A DNA stretch of 5,879 nucleotides, taken from contig CAMTOT010000197.1 of NCBI GenBank assembly GCA_947074165.1, positions 1-5,879 of the forward strand, written 5' to 3'. Position 1 is the first letter of the stretch, and each line of letters opens with the position of its first letter. Below the pieces are notes generated by a model. That model saw only the letters and a list, made by a program, of their open reading frames with translations, was not told the origin of the DNA and ran no database searches. The translations under genes were made by a program, and so were the position numbers. Positions 1 to 5,831 of the stretch are shown in pieces. Source of the stretch: an uncultured Bacteroidales bacterium (GTDB lineage Bacteria > Bacteroidota > Bacteroidia > Bacteroidales > JAUNSR01).

Positions 1-83
1 GCAGTTTTTGTTTACGGATCCAGCTCCCCCCGCGCTCTACACCAGGCCGTACACTCTTTCCCTCCACGACGCTCTTCCGATCT
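1..83 (+). other. Illumina TruSeq P5/i5 adapter (sequencing artefact)
   Basis: Positions 51-83 match the 33-base TruSeq read-1 adapter ending in GCTCTTCCGATCT with one mismatch, at 64. Positions 43-50 read CAGGCCGT, one base from the TruSeq HT i5 index D507 (CAGGACGT). Positions 26-42 match the end of the P5 oligo (GAGATCTACAC and the bases before it) with several errors. Bases 1-25 are too degraded to align convincingly, though TACGG at 13-17 also occurs in P5. This is non-biological sequence left untrimmed before assembly. Its translation on the plus strand gives the peptide TLSLHDALPI, which is only adapter read as protein and should not be annotated. Confidence 0.97.
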
Positions 84-85
84 CT

Positions 86-199
86 ATATGTGCAACAGCT
101 GATACCGATATCGGCAACGCCCGTTCCCCTCTTTGGAATCAACTGATTCCAAAGTCGGAATCAGTTGTTGCATATATCAACATCAATTGTTGCATATAT
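86..199. repeat. Cluster of short inverted and direct repeats
   Basis: Several related repeats overlap here. A 13-base word TTGTTGCATATAT occurs at 165-177 and again at 187-199, 22 bases apart. An inverted, slightly diverged copy lies at 86-101 (reverse complement CAGCTGTTGCACATAT). The bases at 92-108 pair with 155-171 at 15 of 17 positions. Inside that, 132-141 (TTTGGAATCA) and 144-153 form a perfect 10-bp hairpin with a 2-base spacer. An alternative perfect 11-bp stem joins 140-150 (CAACTGATTCC) to 157-167 across a 6-base loop, so the two hairpins are mutually exclusive. CCGATATCGG at 105-114 is a perfect palindrome. No coding sequence is convincing here. It could be an operator array, an end of a mobile element, an intergenic repeat family, or partly an assembly artefact because it abuts the adapter. 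Function is unknown. Confidence 0.6.
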
Positions 200-374
200 G
201 CTTTTCGTTAGGGTATTTTTTTAATGACTTTCTATGAATATAATATCTATGTATAATCTTATGTTGTCTTTGGATATTGGGTGGATATCTCATTATTATC
301 AAACAATACGATAAATATAAACAACCGCAAAAATATGCAGATTAGAAATTATCAGTAAGATAAATTATACCAAT
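200..374. other. AT-rich intergenic stretch, no gene seen
   Basis: Between the repeat cluster and the rpiB terminator the sequence is strongly AT-rich, with stop codons in all frames and no open reading frame of useful length. The only motif noted is TATTTTTG on the minus strand (328-335), which fits the Bacteroidota -7 pattern TAnnTTTG and would point leftward into the repeat cluster. No TTTG -33 element lies at the right distance, so in such AT-rich DNA it may be chance. I see nothing else supportable. Confidence 0.5.
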
Positions 375-415
375 AAATAAAGCCACATCCCATTATTCGG
401 GCTGTGGCTTTATTT
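375..415 (-). terminator. Rho-independent terminator downstream of rpiB
   Basis: AAATAAAGCCACA (375-387) pairs perfectly with TGTGGCTTTATTT (403-415), a 13-bp stem with a GC-rich centre. Three further C/G pairs (389-391 with 399-401) can stack inside the loop after one mismatch. On the minus strand the stem ends in CTTTATTTATT, giving a U-rich tail, and it lies 23 bases after the rpiB stop codon. Because the arms carry A/T runs on both sides it could also stop transcription arriving from the left on the plus strand. Confidence 0.88.
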
Positions 416-438
416 GTATCATATAAAATTACAAAATC

Positions 439-870
439 TTATTTCAATGGAATTTTATCAATGCGAGTCTGATGTCTACCACCCTCAAATTCAGTATTTA
501 AATAAGCATCTACAATTTCACGGCAAGTTTTGTCATCAATGAAACGGCCCGGCATAACAAGTACATTCGCATTATTGTGCTGACGAGCAAGTTTCGCGAT
601 ATCCTCACACCAGCAAAGAGCCGCGCGTACCGACTGATGTTTATTAAGAGCCATATTGATACCATTCCCGCTTCCGCATACAGCAATACCTTTTACAAGT
701 TCACCTTTGTCGATTGCTTCACCTAAAAGGTGAGCAGGGTCTGCGTAATCGCATGCATCTGTAGAGTAGCATCCGAAATCTTTATATTCAATATCTTTAA
801 GTTTCAGAATCTCAATCACTAATTGTTTTTTCTCATAACCTGCGTGGTCTGATGCCAATCCGATAATCAT
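439..870 (-). CDS. rpiB: Ribose-5-phosphate isomerase B (RpiB/LacAB family)
   Basis: The enzyme interconverts ribose 5-phosphate and ribulose 5-phosphate in the cytoplasm, in the non-oxidative pentose phosphate pathway. With the ATG at 868-870 the protein is 143 residues, normal for RpiB. Numbering from that Met, visible family signatures are Asp8-His9 in SDHAGYE (phosphate/ring-opening site), DYADPAH near 43, the anion-hole loop VCGSGNGINMALNK with catalytic Cys65, RQHNNANVL with His98, and the C-terminal FEGGRHQTRI. Cys65 marks the E. coli-type enzyme, not the mycobacterial Glu type. The frame extends upstream to a TTG at 877-879, adding three residues; the ATG is preferred because TTG starts are rarer and the core strand starts directly after it. 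No Shine-Dalgarno sequence is visible, as is usual in Bacteroidota. It has its own probable promoter (921-949) and terminator (375-415), and lies downstream of the lyase gene on the same strand. The LacA/LacB galactose-6-phosphate isomerases are related, but the tkt neighbour favours RpiB. Confidence 0.95.
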   Translation of the reverse strand: MIIGLASDHAGYEKKQLVIEILKLKDIEYKDFGCYSTDACDYADPAHLLGEAIDKGELVKGIAVCGSGNGINMALNKHQSVRAALCWCEDIAKLARQHNNANVLVMPGRFIDDKTCREIVDAYLNTEFEGGRHQTRIDKIPLK

Positions 871-920
871 TTCTTTCAAGTTTTTGTTGTGGATAAATTA
901 TTATTCGAGGTAATTTTACT

Positions 921-949
921 CAAAGGTATTAAATTTTTCAATTCGCAAA
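921..949 (-). promoter_or_regulatory. Probable Bacteroidota-type promoter of rpiB
   Basis: Read on the minus strand, TACCTTTG (928-921) is a perfect match to the Bacteroidota -7 box TAnnTTTG. A TTTG (949-946) sits 17 bases upstream as a candidate -33 element. The predicted transcript would start near 914 and leave a leader of about 45 bases before the rpiB ATG. It lies just after the terminator of the preceding lyase gene, which fits independent transcription of rpiB. Known: this promoter layout is described for Bacteroides. Inferred: that it is active here. Confidence 0.6.
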
Positions 950-993
950 TCGAAAATTCCTTACCGAAATTTATCTCAGTGTTACAAAAAAAT

Positions 994-1039
994 ATTCCCA
1001 TGATAAAAATCAGCGTTATATGATTTTTATCACGGGAAT
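994..1039 (-). terminator. Strong rho-independent terminator of the lyase gene
   Basis: The 19-base arms 994-1012 and 1021-1039 are complementary at all but one position, and that mismatch becomes a G-U pair in minus-strand RNA, so the stem is effectively continuous around an 8-base loop. On the minus strand the stem is followed by ATTTTTTTG, a clear U-tract (about 993-985). It starts 14 bases after the lyase stop codon. This should block most read-through toward rpiB. Confidence 0.92.
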
Positions 1040-1053
1040 TATAGATATATAAT

Positions 1054-3549
1054 TTATCTGACAAATTTAATGTTGTGCATAGTGCCGTCGTGGCTTAATA
1101 CACGCAATATATAAATGCCTTTATTTAATGATGCAATATTTATCTCATTACCGTAATCGCTAAGCAGATTATTACCGGACAGTGATATTACAGAGATATG
1201 CTTTATCATATCCGGACGGTCAGTGCTGAGAGTATTGTTGTTTCTGATTATTTTCAGCTCATTGTTTTCTGCCATGTTTCCTTCTATATAGGTATCTATA
1301 CTCATGTTTAAGACGTAGTAACATCCGTTTTCTATAAGTTTAAGTCCTGCGTCTGTCATGTTTGCTGTAGAGTATTCGCTTACGCCAATCATTATAAACA
1401 GTGATGTGACCTGAGCGCCGTTAATTGTGGATCCAACCGGAATTTCTGTTACTGCATGTAAAGATGAGGAGGCCGGAGATGCCAGTTTAATCGTTTGTGA
1501 AGCATTATACCATTCTGAAATAGCCGTGACTCCGTTTGTAGTAACAGAAGAAAACAGTTTGATATATCCATTGTCTGTCTCTATGTTTTTGAAAATAGAG
1601 TGGTCTCGTTCATTTACCGAGATATCTGAATCTGATGAATTGACAGCATTACCCCAGTTCCATACAGTATTTTTAAGAAGGAATGGTTTCAATAGCACTT
1701 TCGGCTTGTTAAGCGATTTGATAGACGGAAGTCCGGCTGCAGAAGAGTTAGGCACTGCACTTATTAATATCATGTCATAGGCAGAATAATCATTGACTGT
1801 TGTTGCCGGAAGTATCGTCACAGCAAAATCGTTGTTTTGAGTCAGTCGCGACAGGATAGCGAAATCGGCGCTATTGTCTGGAGTAGTCACGTAAGCTATG
1901 CTTTTGAAGTTGCTTTCTCGCACATCTACTGTACATTCTATAAAATTATTGCCGTATTCACTTATAGCTGTTACGCTGAATGTCTGTATGCCGTGGGTTG
2001 TAGGTGAACCTGATATAGTGAGTGTCTGCTCTGCGGTGTTGACTGTATTGTTTAACCCCATCGGCAGATTCTGTATAGAGAGAGACGTAGCGCTGCCTGA
2101 CCACCTGAATATCATGGGTCTGATAATATTGCCTATTGATATTACCTGATTATTATTGGCAGATTCGCATGTAACGATACCCGGCATAGGGTTGAGTTCG
2201 CCATATTCGTAGCATCCCAAATCTGGTGCCTTACCGCTGTATGGCAATCCTATATCTATGCCTTTATCTATGAGATTGCTGCCTTCTGAAAGTTTCATAA
2301 ACAGTGTGTTGGCAAGTGAACCATCTAAGTTGCGTGGAGTAAGTATAAGAGTTGCGTCCGTACTTAAGAAGTCTTTTGATGTACAGGTAACTCCGGTTGT
2401 ATTCCAACTATTATATTCTGATGTGACTGTGGGACAAACGAAAGAGTTTGACGATTTGCCTGCAAGGGATACATTGTTTTTTAGAATAAGCGTACCTCCG
2501 TTTTTATTGCCAAATCCGTAGTTAATACCATCAGAATATGCCGTACAGTTGTATATCTCCATCGTGCCGTAATTATTGTTTTGGTCAAACCCACGCATGG
2601 TATTCTCTGCTGAAAGGCAGTTGTATAGTTTTACATCGTGAGTAGTTCTGTCACCGCCAAGTTTAAATCCGTTGCCGTTACCAAGATTGACGTAGTTTTC
2701 AAGAGTAACGCTTACAGTGTTGCCATGTCGGTCTGTCACACTTTTAGGAAACTGGTCAAACCATGCTTTATCAACGGCAAGTCTTGGGTGACTGCTCATG
2801 TCGAAACTCTCCGGGCCGTTTTTGTAGCATATACAGTCGTGGAATACACTATTGCCTATACGCTGATAGAAGTCCCAGCCGTCGTCGGAATTATTCCACG
2901 AGCGACACCCTATATAAGTGTTTCCTTCCTGATTTGTGTATTGTTTGTCGGCAAATCCGTCGGCATTGCCTCCGTAATCAGCCGTACCGTCAGTAGAGAG
3001 AGTCTTATAATCGAAGTTGTCGTGAGAATCACAATTTATTATTTTGTTGCCTCCTCCCGTTTTGTGTTGTATGCCGGTATCTCCGCACCCATACACATCC
3101 AGGTTCTCAATCGTACAGTAGGATCCATAGTTTATAAGTCCGTTTTTTCCTGCGTAGCGTATGGTCAGTCCTTTTATGTGCAGGTATTTAGCACCTGTAG
3201 ATATTGATATCCCAACGTTGTTGCTGCCTGTTACTTCGCTGCCATACGGCTGTGATCTGAAATCGAGTATAGGTATTTCTCCGGGATATGATGTTATCAC
3301 GATGTTTTTTGAGCTGTTGCCGCTTTTATTTACGGTTACCTTTGATGTGATGTCATATTGACCTCCTAATACAAAAAGCGTATCGCCCGGAGATGATAAT
3401 TTTCCTATCCCGCTTGTAAGTGAACATGGAGTGGAGTATGATGAACCGTTGCCGCTACCTTTCGGTGAGGCGTAATAATTGGCCGCACTTATTGCAGCCG
3501 GTGCTGCCGACGCTATGGCTATGGTAAGCCATTGTTTAAAGTTTTTCAT
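1054..3549 (-). CDS. Secreted PL9 pectate/rhamnogalacturonan lyase with T9SS-like tail
   Basis: This 831-residue exported enzyme probably cleaves pectic polysaccharide by beta-elimination. Residues 1-22 form a Sec signal peptide ending AISA, with no lipobox Cys. Residues about 24-450 are a right-handed parallel beta-helix of polysaccharide lyase family 9 (PelL type). The calcium-site aspartates appear as D197 (NADGFADK) and D222, D223, D226 (NNSDDGWDF), and the catalytic base as K296 (GNGFKLGG); GFDQNNN at 320-326 is also typical. Residues about 455-545 resemble a bacterial Ig-like module (LTISGSPTTHGIQTF). Residues about 548-748 look like an alpha/beta, ThuA or glutamine-amidotransferase-like module of unknown role. 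Residues about 765-831 (VISLSGNNLL, LNKGIYILRV, ending IKFVR) resemble a type IX secretion sorting domain, implying surface delivery or release. The ATG at 3547-3549 directly precedes the signal peptide. PL9 members act on polygalacturonate or on rhamnogalacturonan I, and the sequence alone does not tell which. Its place between tkt and rpiB suggests a link between pectin use and pentose metabolism. It is intact, with no frameshift. Confidence 0.9.
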   Translation of the reverse strand: MKNFKQWLTIAIASAAPAAISAANYYASPKGSGNGSSYSTPCSLTSGIGKLSSPGDTLFVLGGQYDITSKVTVNKSGNSSKNIVITSYPGEIPILDFRSQPYGSEVTGSNNVGISISTGAKYLHIKGLTIRYAGKNGLINYGSYCTIENLDVYGCGDTGIQHKTGGGNKIINCDSHDNFDYKTLSTDGTADYGGNADGFADKQYTNQEGNTYIGCRSWNNSDDGWDFYQRIGNSVFHDCICYKNGPESFDMSSHPRLAVDKAWFDQFPKSVTDRHGNTVSVTLENYVNLGNGNGFKLGGDRTTHDVKLYNCLSAENTMRGFDQNNNYGTMEIYNCTAYSDGINYGFGNKNGGTLILKNNVSLAGKSSNSFVCPTVTSEYNSWNTTGVTCTSKDFLSTDATLILTPRNLDGSLANTLFMKLSEGSNLIDKGIDIGLPYSGKAPDLGCYEYGELNPMPGIVTCESANNNQVISIGNIIRPMIFRWSGSATSLSIQNLPMGLNNTVNTAEQTLTISGSPTTHGIQTFSVTAISEYGNNFIECTVDVRESNFKSIAYVTTPDNSADFAILSRLTQNNDFAVTILPATTVNDYSAYDMILISAVPNSSAAGLPSIKSLNKPKVLLKPFLLKNTVWNWGNAVNSSDSDISVNERDHSIFKNIETDNGYIKLFSSVTTNGVTAISEWYNASQTIKLASPASSSLHAVTEIPVGSTINGAQVTSLFIMIGVSEYSTANMTDAGLKLIENGCYYVLNMSIDTYIEGNMAENNELKIIRNNNTLSTDRPDMIKHISVISLSGNNLLSDYGNEINIASLNKGIYILRVLSHDGTMHNIKFVR

Positions 3550-3660
3550 TCGTGTGTCTGTAGTAGTTTGAACTGTTTATTAGGCGAATGTATAGATTCT
3601 TAATATATAATGTGTGGATATTTCGATTAGAATTTTATTAGATTTGGGTTAAAATAAAGA
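3550..3660 (-). other. Leader/upstream region of the lyase gene
   Basis: This AT-rich stretch lies between the tkt terminator and the lyase ATG and must contain any dedicated promoter. No perfect TAnnTTTG box is present. The closest is TACATTCG on the minus strand (3592-3585), one base off, about 35 bases before the ATG and without a TTTG at -33 spacing. No Shine-Dalgarno sequence precedes the ATG. The lyase may use a weak, activator-dependent promoter, which would suit an inducible carbohydrate gene, but that is inference. Confidence 0.3.
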
Positions 3661-3700
3661 AATCCTTTATCATCCACAATATATAGGATGATAAAGGATT
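3661..3700 (-). terminator. Rho-independent terminator of tkt
   Basis: AATCCTTTATCATCC (3661-3675) and GGATGATAAAGGATT (3686-3700) are perfect 15-base complementary arms around a 10-base loop. On the minus strand the stem is followed by TCTTTATTTTAA, a U-rich tail. It starts 29 bases after the tkt stop codon and separates tkt from the lyase gene. Confidence 0.88.
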
Positions 3701-3729
3701 AATGTCATTTTCAGTAACTTATGCTGTTA

Positions 3730-5763
3730 TTATTTAAGCATTTCTATAACCTGATTGTAAACGTTTTCTGCAGTGAATCCGAACTCTTCATCAAGTTTCT
3801 GATAAGGAGCAGAGAATCCGAAGTGGTCAAGTCCCCATACTTTACCGTTTTTACCTACAAGGCGGTGAAGTGTAGAAGGCAGACCTGCAGTAAGACCGAA
3901 TACTGGTTTGTTTGAAGGTATTACAGATTCCTGATATTCTGCAGACTGGTTGAAGAACAAACCTTCTGAAGGTGCAGATACGATCTGAGATGTGATGCCT
4001 TTTCTTTCTTTAAGAAGAGCCGCGCCCTCTACAAGAGTTGAAACCTCAGAACCGTTAGCCACAAGAATAACGTCTGGATTTTCATCTTTGCAGATTACGT
4101 AAGCACCTTTTACAGACTGAAGAGCCTCTTCGTAGCGGTTGCCCGATAGAGCCGGAAGGTCTGTGATGTTCTGACGAGAAAGGATAAGGCCTGTAGGAGA
4201 GTCAGTGTTCTCCATAGCCATCTTCCATGCTACAGTAGTCTCAGCTACGTCTGCAGGACGAAGAACAAGCATAGAGTTTTTGCCGCTATGATTTTTAAGC
4301 TGTTCAAGAAGGCGGATCTGCGCTTCCTGTTCGATTGGCTGGTGAGTAGGTCCGTCTTCACCAACGCGGAACGCATCGTGAGTCCAGATAAATTTAGTCG
4401 GCTGCTCCATAAGCGCAGATATACGCACTGCAGGTTTCATATAGTCAGAGAATACAAAGAATGTACCGCAAGCAGGGATAACACCACCGTGTAGAGCCAT
4501 ACCATTCATGATAGCTGCCATTGTAAGCTCGCATACGCCAGCCTGGAAGAATGCACCTGTGAAGTCCTGGTATGTGAACGCGTGAGTCTTTTTAAGGAAT
4601 CCGTCTGTTTTGTCTGAGTTAGCAAGGTCGGCAGAAGCAACGATCATATTTTCGATGTGCTCGGCGAAATATGTAAGTACAGTAGCAGAAGCAGCGCGTG
4701 TAGCCTGATTTGGTTTCTGAGCGATGGCTGCATAGTCAATTTCCGGAGCCTCGCCAGAGAAAAATTTCTCAAGTTTTTCTGCAAGGGCAGGGTTTTCAGC
4801 AGCCCACTTCTGAGCCTGTGCTTTTTTCTCTGCGCAGATCTTAGCAAGTTGCTCTTTTCTTGCAGCGTATAGTTCTACTGTCTCATTAAACAACTGGAAC
4901 GGAGCTTCCGCATTACCACCAAGGTTTTCAATTGTTTTTGCGAAAGATGCACCTGCAGCGCTTAGAGGCTGACCGTGAGTAGCGCATTTTCTTTCGAAGC
5001 TCTCGCATGCGTCTGTGATAGCTCCTTTACCCATAACTGTTTTACCAATGATAAGGGTTGGTTTAGCTGTTTCAGCGTTAGCTTTTTCAAGAGCAGAGAT
5101 GATTTCAGCAGCGCTGTTACCGTTAATAGTGATAACGTTCCAGCCCCATGATTCGTATTTTTCTGCTGTTTTTTCTGTTGTTACAGCTTCTGTATCTGTA
5201 GAAAGCTGGATGTCGTTGCTGTCATAGAACATGATGAAGTTGCTCAATCCAAGGAATCCGGCAATACGACCAGCACCCTGTGATATCTCTTCCTGTATAC
5301 CACCGTCTGAGATGAAAGCGTAAGTTTTGTGGCTCATCCACTCACCGAAACGGGCAGCAAGGAATCTTTCAGCAATCGCTGCGCCTACACCCATTACGTG
5401 ACCCTGTCCAAGTGGTCCTGATGTGTTTTCAACACCACGATTAATATCTACCTCTGGGTGTCCCGGAGTCGGGCTTCCCCATTGACGGAACTGAGATAGC
5501 TCTTCCATTGTGTATTTACCTGTGCAGGCAAGTACCGCGTAAAGCATTGGCGACATATGGCCTGGATCAAGGAAGAAACGGTCTCTGTTAATCCAAGAAG
5601 GATCTGTCGGATCGTAAGTTAAAAACTGAGAGTACAAAACATTAACGAAATCAGCGCCACCCATAGCACCACCCGGGTGTCCTGATTTTGCTTTCTCAAC
5701 CATAGAAGCAGCCAAAATTCGGATATTGTCTGCAGCTTTGTTCAACGATGTTATTTTATCCAT
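3730..5763 (-). CDS. tkt: Transketolase
   Basis: This cytoplasmic thiamine-diphosphate enzyme moves two-carbon units between ketose and aldose phosphates (xylulose 5-P with ribose 5-P or erythrose 4-P), linking the pentose phosphate pathway to glycolysis. At 677 residues it is full length, close to the roughly 660 of E. coli TktA. The N-terminal cofactor domain shows KSGHPGG (H29), DPGHMS (H69), TPGHPE (H101), GPLGQGH (116-122), the metal/ThDP motif with D153 in SDGG and N183 in DSND, and ATHG (H263). The middle domain shows E412 in VCELTM and GEDGPTHQP (H474), followed by LSRQN (R530); the C-terminal domain runs to the end. The wording SDGG and DPGHMS instead of the E. coli GDG and SNGHGS is, from my knowledge of the family, usual in Bacteroidales, so it is not a defect. 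The ATG at 5761-5763 starts at the normal family N-terminus. A -7 box lies 20 bases upstream, there is no Shine-Dalgarno, and a terminator follows. It is the first of three co-directional genes. Confidence 0.98.
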   Translation of the reverse strand: MDKITSLNKAADNIRILAASMVEKAKSGHPGGAMGGADFVNVLYSQFLTYDPTDPSWINRDRFFLDPGHMSPMLYAVLACTGKYTMEELSQFRQWGSPTPGHPEVDINRGVENTSGPLGQGHVMGVGAAIAERFLAARFGEWMSHKTYAFISDGGIQEEISQGAGRIAGFLGLSNFIMFYDSNDIQLSTDTEAVTTEKTAEKYESWGWNVITINGNSAAEIISALEKANAETAKPTLIIGKTVMGKGAITDACESFERKCATHGQPLSAAGASFAKTIENLGGNAEAPFQLFNETVELYAARKEQLAKICAEKKAQAQKWAAENPALAEKLEKFFSGEAPEIDYAAIAQKPNQATRAASATVLTYFAEHIENMIVASADLANSDKTDGFLKKTHAFTYQDFTGAFFQAGVCELTMAAIMNGMALHGGVIPACGTFFVFSDYMKPAVRISALMEQPTKFIWTHDAFRVGEDGPTHQPIEQEAQIRLLEQLKNHSGKNSMLVLRPADVAETTVAWKMAMENTDSPTGLILSRQNITDLPALSGNRYEEALQSVKGAYVICKDENPDVILVANGSEVSTLVEGAALLKERKGITSQIVSAPSEGLFFNQSAEYQESVIPSNKPVFGLTAGLPSTLHRLVGKNGKVWGLDHFGFSAPYQKLDEEFGFTAENVYNQVIEMLK

Positions 5764-5783
5764 AATAAATATTATAATTTCTA

Positions 5784-5816
5784 CAAATATACTTATTTTT
5801 TCTAATCCTTAAAACA
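5784..5816 (-). promoter_or_regulatory. Probable Bacteroidota-type promoter of tkt
   Basis: On the minus strand TATATTTG (5791-5784) exactly fits the Bacteroidota -7 consensus TAnnTTTG and lies 20 bases before the tkt ATG, giving a very short leader. About 20 bases further upstream is TGTTTT (5816-5811), a partial match to the TTTG -33 element. The -7 box is convincing and the -33 box weak. The surrounding sequence is AT-rich, so a chance match is possible. Confidence 0.5.
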
Positions 5817-5831
5817 TAAAAATGTCCCTCT

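Noticed and set aside
84..173. A 29-codon minus-strand reading frame starting MQQLIP in the repeat cluster
   Set aside because: It is short, made almost entirely of palindromic repeat sequence, has no recognisable family or start signal, and its stop falls exactly at the adapter junction.
8..211. A 67-codon plus-strand reading frame at the left end
   Set aside because: The first 25 or so codons are translated Illumina adapter (the peptide TLSLHDALPI is its hallmark), and the rest runs through the palindromic repeat cluster. There is no family resemblance.
876..1064. A 62-codon minus-strand frame between the lyase and rpiB
   Set aside because: It needs a TTG start inside the lyase coding sequence and runs straight through the lyase terminator stem, its U-tract and the rpiB promoter. 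The composition is AT-driven with no family signal.
2638..3207. A 189-codon plus-strand frame antisense to the lyase
   Set aside because: It is a shadow of the well-supported PL9 catalytic domain on the opposite strand, with no motif or start signal of its own. The same holds for the other plus-strand frames inside the lyase and tkt genes.
3585..3592. TACATTCG as a promoter -7 box for the lyase gene
   Set aside because: It is one base off TAnnTTTG and has no TTTG at the expected upstream spacing, so it is too weak to list as a promoter.
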